The notes beneath the pieces were generated by a model. That model did no database searches. It was not told the origin of the DNA and was given only the letters and a program-made list of their open reading frames with translations. The translations under genes were made by a program, and so were the position numbers. Shown here one piece after another: positions 45,124 through 54,227 of a stretch of 64,000 nt of DNA. Origin of the DNA: Cedecea neteri (GTDB taxonomy: Bacteria; Pseudomonadota; Gammaproteobacteria; Enterobacterales; Enterobacteriaceae); the NCBI RefSeq assembly GCF_000757825.1, contig NZ_CP009451.1:62001-126000 (forward strand), given 5' to 3'. Position 1 is the first letter of the stretch. Every line of letters starts with the position of its first letter.

Positions 45124-47301
45124 ATGACTTCAACGCATACCCGCTATGAACCCTGGCTGCAGGCCATGCTGGCCGTAGCGCGCCACTATCGGCTGGACTT
45201 CTCGGAAGAGCACGTGCGCGTGGTGGTTAACCAGGAAAGCCAAAGTCCCCATCATCTGGTGCTGGAAGATATGGCTCGTCAGCTTGGATTAGCCCTGCGC
45301 AGCGTCCCGGCGGATGTCACGCTTATCGATCCGTGGCGTTTGCCGCTGGTCGCGGAGCTTAATGACGGCCAGATGGCGGTGCTGACCCACATGGATAAGC
45401 ACGGGCAGCTCAGCATACAGCTTAGCGGCGACGGCGGCCTGGAAACCGTGGTCAGCCGTGAAGCGCTGTCGCAGAGGCTGAAAGGCCTGTTTTTGCTGCG
45501 CCCGCTGAACTCTATCCCCGACGCGCGAGTGGACGACTACGTCAAGCCGTACCAAAAAAACTGGTTCTGGACGCTGGCGCTGAAAGACTGGAAACGCTAC
45601 GGCGACATCATGCTGGTGGCGATGGCGGCTAACGTGCTGGCGCTGGCGGGGATGATCTTCTCCATGCAGGTGTATGACCGGGTGGTGCCTTCACAATCTG
45701 TCCCCACGCTGTGGGTACTGTTTGGCGGCGTGATGCTGGCGATTCTCTTTGAATTTACCATGCGTATGCTGCGCGTCCACATAGCCGACGTCGTCGGCAA
45801 GCGGGCCGATTTGCGCATTTCCGACCGGGTTTTCGCCAGGGCATTGCGCATTAAAAACAGCGCACGGCCTAAATCAACCGGCTCGTTTATCTCGCAGATT
45901 CGCGAGCTGGAGTCGGTTCGCGAGCTTATCACCTCCACCACCATCGGCACGGTGTCGGACATTCCGTTCTTCCTGCTGTTTGTCTTTATTCTCTGGCTGA
46001 TTGGCGGCCCGCTGGTGTTTGTGGTGCTGCTGGCGATCCCTCTGCTGCTGATCCCCGGCCTGCTGGTGCAGCGTCCGTTGGCGCACCTCTCGAACGAGGG
46101 CATGCGTGAGTCGGCCATCCGCAACGCCACGCTGGTGGAGGCCGTTCAGTCCATCGAAGACATCAAACTGCTGCGCGCCGAGCAGCGGTTCCAGAACCAG
46201 TGGAATAACACCAACGACGTGGCGGCCGGGGTTGGCATGAAGCAGCGCTGGCTGACCAGCCTGCTGATGACCTGGACCCAGGAAGTTCAGTCTATCGTCT
46301 ACGCCGTGGTGCTGCTGGTAGGGTGTTACCTGGTGATTAACGGCGATATGACCACCGGGGCGCTGGTTGGTACCTCCATTCTGGCTTCCCGCACTATTGC
46401 TCCGCTGGCGCAGATATCCGGCGTGCTATCGCGCTGGCAGCAGGCGAAGGTGGCGCGTAAAGGGCTGGACGACCTGATGCAGCGCCCGCTGGACGATCCG
46501 GAGCAGGGCAAAAAAGTGCATAAAGCGCATTTGCAGGGGAACTACCAGTTTAACTATGCGGCGTTTTACTACGACGAAGAAGAAAAGGTTAACGACCTGG
46601 ACATTGCGCGGCTGACCATCACCGCCGGGGAGAAAATCGCGGTGCTGGGACGGAACGGCTCCGGCAAAAGCACGCTCTTACAGCTGCTGGCGGGGATGCA
46701 AACGCCGCAGCACGGGCAGATCCTGCTGGATGATATCAGCCTCGGCCAGCTCGACACCGCCGATCTGCGTCGTGATATGACCCTGCTCAGCCAGCAGGCT
46801 CGGTTATTCTTCGGCTCGATCCGCGACAACCTGACCATGGGCCGTCCGCTGGCAAGTGACGAAGAGATCCACCGCGCCCTGGCGCTTAGCGGCGCGCTGG
46901 GCTTTGTTCAGAAGCAGAAAAATGGCCTCAACTATTTGATTACCGAAGGGGGCGCAGGCCTGTCCGGCGGCCAGCGGCAGGCGCTGCTGCTGGCGCGAAC
47001 CCTCATCCTGCAACCGCAGATCCTGCTGCTGGATGAGCCGACGGCCTGGCTGGATGAAATCAGCGAACAGCAGCTCATCGCTAACCTGGCTCCGTGGCTG
47101 GGCAACCGCACGCTGGTGGTCGCCACGCACCGGATGCCCATCCTGCAGCTGGTAGACCGAATCATCGTGCTGGATAACGGCCGCATTGTCATGGACGGCC
47201 CACGAGACAAAATTTTACAGCTGCACGGGATGGAGAATAAAGCCGCCCCGCGTAGGACGGCGACGCTTAAGCCTGACATCGGGCCGGAGGTGCAGGGATG
47301 A
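45124..47301 (+). CDS. LapB-type type I secretion ABC exporter
   Basis: This 725-residue exporter has an N-terminal C39-like domain without the catalytic Cys (about 1-140), a membrane domain with hydrophobic segments near 163-183, 195-215, 278-318 and 393-412, and an ATPase domain. Walker A GRNGSGKST is at 509-517, the signature LSGGQ at 613-617, Walker B ILLLDEP at 633-639 and the H-loop His at 669. It would power export of the adhesin. The degenerate C39 domain fits exporters of RTX substrates that are not processed during export. It overlaps the adaptor gene by ATGA. Confidence 0.94.
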   Translation: MTSTHTRYEPWLQAMLAVARHYRLDFSEEHVRVVVNQESQSPHHLVLEDMARQLGLALRSVPADVTLIDPWRLPLVAELNDGQMAVLTHMDKHGQLSIQLSGDGGLETVVSREALSQRLKGLFLLRPLNSIPDARVDDYVKPYQKNWFWTLALKDWKRYGDIMLVAMAANVLALAGMIFSMQVYDRVVPSQSVPTLWVLFGGVMLAILFEFTMRMLRVHIADVVGKRADLRISDRVFARALRIKNSARPKSTGSFISQIRELESVRELITSTTIGTVSDIPFFLLFVFILWLIGGPLVFVVLLAIPLLLIPGLLVQRPLAHLSNEGMRESAIRNATLVEAVQSIEDIKLLRAEQRFQNQWNNTNDVAAGVGMKQRWLTSLLMTWTQEVQSIVYAVVLLVGCYLVINGDMTTGALVGTSILASRTIAPLAQISGVLSRWQQAKVARKGLDDLMQRPLDDPEQGKKVHKAHLQGNYQFNYAAFYYDEEEKVNDLDIARLTITAGEKIAVLGRNGSGKSTLLQLLAGMQTPQHGQILLDDISLGQLDTADLRRDMTLLSQQARLFFGSIRDNLTMGRPLASDEEIHRALALSGALGFVQKQKNGLNYLITEGGAGLSGGQRQALLLARTLILQPQILLLDEPTAWLDEISEQQLIANLAPWLGNRTLVVATHRMPILQLVDRIIVLDNGRIVMDGPRDKILQLHGMENKAAPRRTATLKPDIGPEVQG

Positions 47302-48473
47302 ACGACATCACACGCTATAACAGCCGCCTGAAAGAGCCTGCGCTGCCGCGATCGAGCCTGGTAGCCTGGGCGCTGGGGCTGATGCTGCTGGTTTTTGTGC
47401 TTTGGGCTAATTTCTTTAGCCTGGATGAGGTTACGACCGGCTCGGGGAAAGTTGTGCCGTCGTCACGGGAGCAGGTTATTCAGTCCCTCGAGGGCGGGAT
47501 CCTCTACAAGCTGGACGTTCATGAGGGGGACATCGTTGAGCGGGGCCAGGTGCTGGCGCAGCTTGACCGCACGAAAACCGAGTCCGGCGTGCAGGAAAGT
47601 GAATCACGCCTCCACGCGGCGATGGCCACCGCCGCACGCCTGAAGGCCGAAGTCGGCGCTACGGCGCTGGTCTTCCCCGACATGCTGGCCGGTGATAGCG
47701 ACCTGGTGCGCCAGGAGACGGCGCTCTACGAATCACGCCGTAGCAGCCTTGAAAAAGGCGTCGCCGGGCTGCGTGAGGCCGTCTCGCTGGTGCAGCGCGA
47801 ACTGGCGATGACCCAGCCGCTGGTCAAGCAGGGTGCCGCCAGCAGCGTGGAAGTTCTGCGCCTGCAGCGGCAAAAAAATGAGCTGGAAAACAAAATCACC
47901 GAAATGCAAAACCAGTACTACGTGCGCGCTCGTGAAGAACTGGCAAAAACCAACGAGGAAATTGAAACTCAGCGCTCGGTGATGCGGGGGCGGACAGACT
48001 CGCTGACGCGCCTGAAGTTTACCTCACCGGTGCGGGCGATTGTGAAAGGCATTGAGGTCACCACCGTGGGCGGGGTGATTCCTCCTAACGGCAAGCTGAT
48101 GACGCTGGTACCGCTGGATGACCAGATGCTGATCGAAGCAAAAATCTCGCCGCGCGACGTCGCCTTTATTCACCCAGGGCAAAAGGCGTTGGTGAAAATT
48201 ACCGCCTACGACTATTCCATCTATGGCGGGCTGAAAGGGGTGGTGACCACCATTTCGCCGGATACGCTGCAGGATGAGGTGAAGCGTGACGTTTACTACT
48301 ACCGGGTCTACATCCGTACCGATGCCAGCCAGCTGGAAAACCGGGAGGGAAAATCGTTCCCCATCTTCCCCGGCATGATTGCTACCGTGGACATTAAAAC
48401 CGGCAGTAAATCGGTACTCGATTACCTGTTGAAACCGTTGAATAAAGCCAGCGAAGCGCTGCGAGAAAGATAA
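47298..48473 (+). CDS. HlyD-type membrane fusion protein (LapC-like)
   Basis: This 391-residue adaptor has one transmembrane segment (about 19-40), a lipoyl/barrel-sandwich half-motif (SLEGGILYKLDVHEGDIVERGQVLAQLD), a long periplasmic coiled coil (about 90-225), the second half-motif (TSPVRAIVKGIEV) and a beta-barrel domain ending in the conserved FPIFPGMIATVDIKTG. It links the ABC exporter to the TolC-like tunnel. Start overlaps the exporter stop; a strong bidirectional terminator follows. Confidence 0.94.
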   Translation: MNDITRYNSRLKEPALPRSSLVAWALGLMLLVFVLWANFFSLDEVTTGSGKVVPSSREQVIQSLEGGILYKLDVHEGDIVERGQVLAQLDRTKTESGVQESESRLHAAMATAARLKAEVGATALVFPDMLAGDSDLVRQETALYESRRSSLEKGVAGLREAVSLVQRELAMTQPLVKQGAASSVEVLRLQRQKNELENKITEMQNQYYVRAREELAKTNEEIETQRSVMRGRTDSLTRLKFTSPVRAIVKGIEVTTVGGVIPPNGKLMTLVPLDDQMLIEAKISPRDVAFIHPGQKALVKITAYDYSIYGGLKGVVTTISPDTLQDEVKRDVYYYRVYIRTDASQLENREGKSFPIFPGMIATVDIKTGSKSVLDYLLKPLNKASEALRER

Positions 48474-48500
48474 AAAAAAGCCGGCGAAAGCCGGCATTTT
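48471..48500. terminator. bidirectional terminator between secretion locus and regulator-like gene
   Basis: GCCGGC-GAAA-GCCGGC (48480-48495) is followed by ATTTTTAT on the plus strand. On the minus strand it is followed by eight T (A-run 48472-48479). It serves both convergent genes. Confidence 0.92.
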
Positions 48501-49351
48501 TATACGTTGGTTGGGTCGATATTAAGCCCGTACAGAATAAACGAGAAATAAAAGCCAAAGTAGGACTCAGCCATTTCCATAAAGCCGTTGTGTATTTCTA
48601 ATACGCCTGCGCTATCTTCGCTAAATAATCCCGCCATGATACCGCAATTAACGATGCGTCTCAGGTGCATTCTCGACACTGACAGATCTTTCGCCGTTTT
48701 GTTGTAATTGGGACGTAGCCACCATTTGCCATCTTCACTCTGTGCAGCCATCAGGTATATTCTGAGGATAATAATATGTCCGGCGTCTTTATCGACAAAC
48801 ATCGCGCTATTAGGCACCAGTCTACTCAATATGACCTCATCAAATAACAGGTTGGCGCTGCGGCGAAAAAAATTTTCAAAGGTGTTGTTATCGTCAAGAG
48901 CGTGAATAGAAAGCACGTTCTCCGGCAGCAGCATTTTCAGTGAAGGAATAGAAATCTGCATATAGCTGCGGGTTTCATTGAGGCCTTTCACGCTGGGGTT
49001 ATACAGCAGCACCCGGCGGTCATCCTCACTTTTTTCCAGCGACATTCTGCCGGTAATGCGCAGCAGTGTGACCAGAGAATTCACCGTGTTGAGGCTGGTT
49101 AGCTCCATTTTTACGCAGAACTCTTTGATATCCGCCAGCACGGCCTTGCGATCGCCGTAGTGAAAACACAGCAGCGCCAGCACCACATGAAAGCGGGAGC
49201 TTTGCAGAATTGTTTTATAAAAGAGCGGCTGTTTTTTATAGGTTACCAGCAGGGAGTCATAATGATGTCGAATGGCCTCGCGAAAGCAGGGATGCTTTTT
49301 TAATTGCTGACTGTAGCGGGCGATGGTGTCCTGGAGTTGGTGTTGCGTCAT
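48500..49351 (-). CDS. unrecognised 283-aa protein, possible winged-helix regulator
   Basis: No family is recognised. Two stretches look like helix-turn-helix units: residues about 84-109 (MELTSLNTVNSLVTLLRITG), with a following RRVLLY strand pair like a wing, and about 216-238 (TAKDLSVSRMHLRRIVNCGI). There is no signal peptide or membrane segment, so it is cytoplasmic. It is convergent with the secretion operon and faces an AT-rich upstream region, as an accessory regulator would. A role in controlling the adhesin is inference from position and shape only. Its AT content is higher than that of core genes, suggesting transfer with the locus. Confidence 0.6.
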   Translation of the reverse strand: MTQHQLQDTIARYSQQLKKHPCFREAIRHHYDSLLVTYKKQPLFYKTILQSSRFHVVLALLCFHYGDRKAVLADIKEFCVKMELTSLNTVNSLVTLLRITGRMSLEKSEDDRRVLLYNPSVKGLNETRSYMQISIPSLKMLLPENVLSIHALDDNNTFENFFRRSANLLFDEVILSRLVPNSAMFVDKDAGHIIILRIYLMAAQSEDGKWWLRPNYNKTAKDLSVSRMHLRRIVNCGIMAGLFSEDSAGVLEIHNGFMEMAESYFGFYFSFILYGLNIDPTNV

Positions 49352-49822
49352 ATTATTTTCTCGGTATTCAGCTACGGGGTTATTTCCCGTAAAATGAGTG
49401 TCTGAGGCCAGTGATAAAAGGCAGGTGACACGTTATTTTATTTATTTGAATGCAGAGTAAGTCCGCTGCCAATTATATCATTGTTCACATATAATGAAAT
49501 GGGATCCTCGGAACTTTATCGATCTTTACTTTTTTCGTAACGAAAGATGCTTGTTGTTACCTGATGTCATGTTTTGTTTCATTTACGGGAAGTAAGACTT
49601 CCTTTATTGGAAGATTTATTTCCTGTATATCGTTTCGAACAAAAATGTCATCAGGAAAATAATTTAAGATTACTTATAAATATAATTCGACTCAACAAGA
49701 TGTGAAGCGTACGAAAAGGAAACAATTTTTAAAGTTTCATTTCATGTGTTATCGTAAGTTACATGAGTTTATTGGGTGTTTATTGCCCAGTTTTCCACCG
49801 AAAATCCATCAGAGGCGATGTG
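49352..49822. other. AT-rich divergent intergenic region
   Basis: No gene is seen in about 470 bases. Noted structures: GGAAG-TAAGA-CTTCC (about 49588-49602) with a further GGAAG after it, and a distant inverted pair CCTGATG (49560-49566)/CATCAGG (49649-49655). Promoters for the 283-aa protein and the methyltransferase are expected here. Confidence 0.5.
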
Positions 49823-50512
49823 ATGCACGATACAAATGACATTTTCAACGCGGCGTTTTCCCGCCAGTACGACGCCAGTAGCGAACGCCTGAAAGACATT
49901 GCAAACAATCTGCATTCGTTGATAGCGCTGTTGTTAAGGGGCCTTGCGGAGAATGCGCAGGTGCTCTGCGTCGGCGTCGGCACCGGGACGGAAATCGTCA
50001 GGCTGGCACATCAGCATCCTGGGTGGCGGTTTAGCGGCGTGGATCCTTCTCCCGATATGCTTGCCGTTTGTGCAGAAAAGCTTGAGCGAGAAGGGCTGAG
50101 CGACCGCTGCACGCTGATTGAAGGCCACGTTATCGACGTTGCAGAACGGGAAAAATACGACGCCGCTTTGTGTTTGCTGGTGGCGCACTTTATTCAGCAC
50201 CCGCAGCGCGGTGGTATTTACCAGCACATTGCCGACAGGCTAAAACCGACAGGGCTGCTGATTGCCGCTGAAATAGCGGGAGACATGGCGGATCCCGATT
50301 TTGACGGGCAATTAAAAAATTGGGTTGCGCTGCAGCAGGCTTATACCCAACGCGAGCGCGACATTTCTGAGGTGAAAGCTGAGCTTAGCCAGCGTTTGCT
50401 TTTGCTACCGCCTCGTCAAACCGAAGCGTTACTTCTTGACGCGGGATTTACCAGCACACAGCCGTTCTTCCAGTCGCTGCTCATTCACGGCTGGCAGGCT
50501 ATTAAGCCCTGA
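49823..50512 (+). CDS. class I SAM-dependent methyltransferase
   Basis: This 229-residue protein has a Rossmann methyltransferase core: motif I VLCVGVGTGTEI, then the acidic strand end FSGVDPSPDML, a GH-VIDV segment and DAALCLLVAHFI. It has no signal peptide. The ATG at 49823 has AGAGG upstream and is preferred to the ATG at 49763. Substrate unknown. It lies between the adhesin locus and tynA with a terminator beyond it, so it appears to be part of the inserted block. Confidence 0.8.
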   Translation: MHDTNDIFNAAFSRQYDASSERLKDIANNLHSLIALLLRGLAENAQVLCVGVGTGTEIVRLAHQHPGWRFSGVDPSPDMLAVCAEKLEREGLSDRCTLIEGHVIDVAEREKYDAALCLLVAHFIQHPQRGGIYQHIADRLKPTGLLIAAEIAGDMADPDFDGQLKNWVALQQAYTQRERDISEVKAELSQRLLLLPPRQTEALLLDAGFTSTQPFFQSLLIHGWQAIKP

Positions 50513-50546
50513 ATTAAAAAGGCGGCGCGCTGAAATAGCGCGCCGC
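50513..50546 (-). terminator. terminator of tynA
   Basis: GCGGCGCGCT and AGCGCGCCGC form a perfect 10-bp stem (50522-50546). On the minus strand it is followed by TTTTTAATT. The plus-strand methyltransferase could also stop here, without a U-run. Confidence 0.8.
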
Positions 50547-50553
50547 AAACCGA

Positions 50554-52828
50554 TTATTTACTGGTAATGTCCTCTGACTTTACCAGCGTTGGCGTTTCGT
50601 TAAAGAAGTTCCACGGCTTCAGCAGGGCATGTACCCACTCGGTCGGCATAATGGGCCACTCTTCTGCGCGGGCAATATGCGTGGTGCCGGTGGTTAACCA
50701 GACGACGTTGTCCGTGTTTTCCAGCGACTGATTATCTTTGCTGTATGCTCCCAGACCGGTGTCGTGCGCGGAGCGGTTCGGGTATTTCCCTTCGGAATAG
50801 CGTTCATCCGGGTTATAGCGAGTCACCCACAGCTGCTTATCCATAAAGCTCAGGCGGTGGTAAATCCACTCGTCCGGGGCAAACTTAGCGCCGGTTGCGA
50901 CGGGGTGAGTCCCTCCTGCGTAAGGGATCAGCTGGTAGGAAACCGGGTTGCCCATGCGGTTTTCTTTGTTCGGATTGCTGAGTAAACGGACGGTGCCCGG
51001 ATCAAATTTCTGCGCCGCGTCCTGCTCGTTTTTAATCGCATATTCATTGGTTTGCATCGTACTTGTGCGCGGCCCGCCGCTGGTGTTCGGCTTCACTACC
51101 GGGTCGATAGCGGTCAGGCTGTTGTTTTCGCCGTCGACGTCCAGATCCAGGCGGAAGTTATAAATATGCTGATGGGTTGTGCCAACAATATTGTGGTCGA
51201 TAAGCGTGCCGTAGCGGGTATCTTCTTTCGCGGTGGCGTCGTGCATGGTTTTGGCCTTCACGCCTTTTACCGCTTCGATGCCGGTCGCGCCTGCGTCAAT
51301 ACCGATGGTGCCGTTCTGGTGGAAGACCCAGTCAAAAATATAGTCGTAGTTGCCGACGGTGCTTATCCAGCGGATCACCAGCTCGCGGCGTTCGCTGCTG
51401 ACGTTCGGCTGGCCCATCTCCTGGTGCTTATACTCCGGCCCGGCGTAGCGTTCGAAAACCGCAATGGCGCGCGGAATAGTGGTTGGCTTGCCGGTGTAAT
51501 CGGCCAGAGTTTCGTCCAGCAGGACGGCGTTGCCCGGCGCGTCTTTACCGCGCACGATAGGGGAAGTCAGCGTGCCCATGCCGTAATCACCGGCATCCAG
51601 ATAGGCCTTAAAATACCAGCCGATATCCGGGTCGCCATACGGCACGATCATCCCGCCGAGCGACCCCTCATACATGATCTTTCGTTTGGTGCCGTTGTCG
51701 TTCCAGGTCACGGTGGAGATGATTGGGCCCACGCGTGAGTCCAGCCGCAGGTGCAAATCCCAGTTTTGCCAACGGATCGTGTCGCCGGTAATGGTGTAAT
51801 TTTTCCCTTCTGGCTCAATGATATTCAGCGGTTTCAGGTTGGCAGCCTGCCGGTCACGGCCATCATAAGGGCGCGGGGTCATCGGCACTGGAATGACCGG
51901 ACCTTCCTCAATCTTGATGATTTTTTTCTGCTCGAGATCGACCACCGCCACCAGGTTTTCAATCGGGTGCGCCCAATAGTTGCCGTCGCCGACGTCAAGA
52001 TAGCTCACCACTTTTAGCAGGCGCTGATCCTGCTTCAGGCCGTCTTTGCCGTCGAAATAGCCGACGGTAAGCGGGGTAGTGACCACTTTTGACGGATCGC
52101 TGATGCCGCGTTTCTTCACCGCTTCGGCGAACTCTTTGCTGTTGTTGATTATCGACTGTACGCTGGCAAAATCGTCCAGCAGCACCATGCCCTGAGCGCC
52201 TTCAATCGGTTTCCAGCTTTTCACCTTTCCGGCGGCCAAATCTACCGTGGCTTCAATAATATGCCGGCCGTCAAGCATGATGACGTCCGCCTCACGCGGC
52301 TGGCTGACGCTGGTGCCGTCCATCACAAACTTCCAGACTTGCTCCTTCGGCGGCTCGCGCAGGGAAATCTCGGTAAAGCGAATATTCGGCTTGTAGCCCG
52401 CCGCGGCTTTGATTATCTCCACCGTTTGATTAATTTCGTCGGCGCTCAGGGAGTTCAGCGGGTGCGGTTTTTTCTCGACCGCAAAGGTTTGATCCAGCCC
52501 GGACTGGAACACTTCATTGATAAACCCTTCGGAGATAAACGCCGTTTTGTCTTTAAAGGTAACCGGGACTTCAAGCTTGAGCGTTTTGCCATTCACGATG
52601 GCGGAGGTGGCGTTGGGCTTCACCTTCACGTAGGCACCGTCTTTGACGATGGTAAACATCTGCGCGTAATCGTCCCACTGGACGTCGGCGCCAAAATCCG
52701 CGAGCGTTTTTTGCATTGGCACCATATGTGCCTCGCCGCCGTGGGCAAAAGCAGGGGCGTTAATCCCCGCCGAGGTCAGGAGCGCAATAGCCAGCGCCAG
52801 CGTTTTTTTTTCCAGTTTTCATTGTCAT
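50554..52828 (-). pseudogene. tynA: primary-amine oxidase with +1 frameshift in the signal peptide
   Basis: This periplasmic copper/topaquinone amine oxidase turns phenylethylamine or tyramine into the aldehyde, ammonia and H2O2. The mature protein is intact for over 720 codons: the topaquinone Tyr is in GNYDYIFDW (51340-51351), copper His in THQHIY (near 51166), and the C-terminus matches E. coli TynA. The expected start ATG is at 52828, after GGTGAG. From there the frame hits a stop soon after an A9 tract (T9 at 52803-52811). With eight A the frame reads MTMKTGKKTLALAIALL, a normal signal peptide leading into AHGGEAHMVPM. This is a real mutation, a slippage site or a read error; without correction the secreted form is not made. 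Confidence 0.85.
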
Positions 52829-52919
52829 CGCTTTCTCACCTTAAAAGTGCGTTGTGTTGTTATGTGCGTGCTGGATAAAGTCTGTCGGATTCAACATAAC
52901 AACTTCCGCCGGGGCTTCC

Positions 52920-52956
52920 CTTGTATTCCCTGCCAAGCGTTTTGCTGTGGTTGCCA
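52920..52956 (-). promoter_or_regulatory. paired FeaR boxes upstream of tynA
   Basis: On the minus strand TGGCA(N8)AAA (52956-52941) fits TGNCA-N8-AAA exactly. A second copy TGGCA(N8)AAG (52935-52920) differs in one base. They are 21 bp apart, the same spacing as at feaB. The IS element lies outside this operator. Confidence 0.72.
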
Positions 52957-53012
52957 GAATGTGGGATTGGGAGATTTATTCCTCTGGGTAAATGAGCGTC
53001 GGGTTAAATTCA

Positions 53013-53029
53013 GCCCTCACCCCGGCCCT
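53013..53029. repeat. left half of REP-like unit split by IS110 element
   Basis: GCCCTCACCCCGGCCCT is the left part of a palindromic unit that resumes at 54228 with CTCTCCCAGAGGGAGAGG. Confidence 0.85.
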
Positions 53030-53034
53030 TATGT

Positions 53035-53225
53035 CTTGAACTTCCCCGCCAGTGCGGGGAAGATCCCCGACTGATCATCGGGAGGTTGCCGGTGAGCATC
53101 CCCTGGCCCTGGTGCTTCCGAGCCCGTGGGAGAGATTATGCCCCGGCAACCTTATTCCCTGTCGCCTCAAGACCGAACGGTATCCTGTGCCTCTGAGCAC
53201 CCACATATAAGGATGGTCTGGCGAT
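53035..53225 (+). ncRNA. putative bridge RNA of the IS110 element
   Basis: By eye: a 5' stem-loop CTTCCCCGC/GCGGGGAAG (53041-53062); a second CCCGA/TCGGG (53066-53082); an outer stem GGTTGCCGG/CCGGCAACC (53084-53092 with 53143-53151) enclosing the predicted target loop; then AGACC/GGTCT (53170-53174 with 53215-53219) enclosing the predicted donor loop. In the first loop, CCCTGGCCCT (53101-53110) matches the left target CCCCGGCCCT at 9 of 10, and GGGAGAG (53128-53134) is the complement of the right target CTCTCCC. In the second, ACGGTATCCT (53177-53186) resembles the donor end ACGGTATCT. Transcript ends are inferred. Confidence 0.75.
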
Positions 53226-53252
53226 ATTATTCATAAGGTTACGGAGAATCAG

Positions 53253-54212
53253 ATGACCCTCACTTCTGTCGGCGTTGATATTGCTAAGCTAAAATTTGAT
53301 GTCGCTGTCCTGCTGCCTGGTCAGAAATACAAAACTAAAAAGTTTGCTAACACGCCTGCGGGATGTCGTGAGTTTATTCACTGGCTGACCCGCTTTGGGG
53401 ACTGTCATGTCTGTATGGAAGCGACGGGCAGCTACAGCACGGAACTCGCCACGGCATTGTCCGATGGCGGCTATCGCGTCAGCCTGGAAAACCCTGCCCG
53501 CATTCATGCCTTCAGTAACACCGAACTGACCCGAAACAAAACGGATAAAAGCGATGCCGCCCTGATAGCACGGTATTGTGCCCTGTATCAGCCAGCCCAA
53601 TGGCATCCGGCTCCTCTCAGCCAGCGACAGCTGACCGCGCTGGTGCGGCATCTTAAAAATCTTGAAGAGATGCGTCAGATGGAAGAGAACAGGCTGGAGG
53701 CCGCAGATAAGGTCATCACTGGCTCGTTAAAAGAGCACATCGCCACGCTGGATGAACTGATAAAAGAAACCAAAAAGAAAATCAGACAGCACATTGATGA
53801 TGACCCGGACCTGAGAAAAGACAAAGCGCTGCTGGAGAGTATCCCGGGAGTGGGAGATGTGCTGAGTACGAGTCTTCTGGCCTTCGCGGGAAACCTGAGG
53901 CGGTTCAGGAGCAGTAAGGCTCTGGTGGCTTATGCAGGGCTGAACCCACGACGTTGTGAGTCCGGGATGTGGAAGGGAAAGAGCAGGTTGTCAAAAGTGG
54001 GGAGCCGTGAGCTGCGTAGCGTGCTGTATATGCCTACGGTAGTGGCGGGAAGATGTAATGAAGTGGTGAAAGACCTGATGACCCGGATGGCGAGCAGGGG
54101 GAAGACAGGCAAAGAACGCGTGTGTGCAGGAATGAGAAAGCTGCTACAGCTGGCTTATGGGGTGGTGAAATCAGGGCGTGAATTTAACGCTGAAATACCG
54201 CTTGCCGGATAA
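53253..54212 (+). CDS. IS110-family transposase (bridge recombinase)
   Basis: This 319-residue recombinase closely resembles the IS621 protein. The RuvC-like DEDD residues are Asp9 (GVDIAK), Glu56 (MEATGSY), Asp98 and Asp101 (NKTDKSDA), with the same spacing between the last three as IS621. A coiled-coil segment (about 135-180) leads to the C-terminal transposase_20 domain with SIPGVGDVLS and NPRRCESG, where Ser237 is the likely nucleophile. All catalytic residues are present, so it should be active. The family uses a bridge RNA that pairs with target and donor DNA. Confidence 0.93.
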   Translation: MTLTSVGVDIAKLKFDVAVLLPGQKYKTKKFANTPAGCREFIHWLTRFGDCHVCMEATGSYSTELATALSDGGYRVSLENPARIHAFSNTELTRNKTDKSDAALIARYCALYQPAQWHPAPLSQRQLTALVRHLKNLEEMRQMEENRLEAADKVITGSLKEHIATLDELIKETKKKIRQHIDDDPDLRKDKALLESIPGVGDVLSTSLLAFAGNLRRFRSSKALVAYAGLNPRRCESGMWKGKSRLSKVGSRELRSVLYMPTVVAGRCNEVVKDLMTRMASRGKTGKERVCAGMRKLLQLAYGVVKSGREFNAEIPLAG

Positions 54213-54227
54213 CCGACAAGACGGTAT

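Larger units (their letters stand above)
53028..54227 (+). mobile_element. IS110-family insertion sequence (about 1200 bp, IS621-like)
   Basis: A DEDD/serine recombinase gene preceded by about 220 bases of structured non-coding DNA. The ends are defined by the interrupted palindrome: left flank ...CCCCGGCC-CT, right flank CT-CTCCCAGAGGG..., with one CT at each end (53028-53029 and 54228-54229). Removing the element restores the sequence found uninterrupted near 23.78 kb. There are no terminal inverted repeats, as is usual for the IS110 group. Bounds are precise to the shared CT. Confidence 0.9.

Noticed and set aside
53030..54227. Terminal inverted repeats or a longer target duplication for the IS element
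   Set aside because: None were seen; only the CT dinucleotide is shared by both ends, as expected for the IS110 group.
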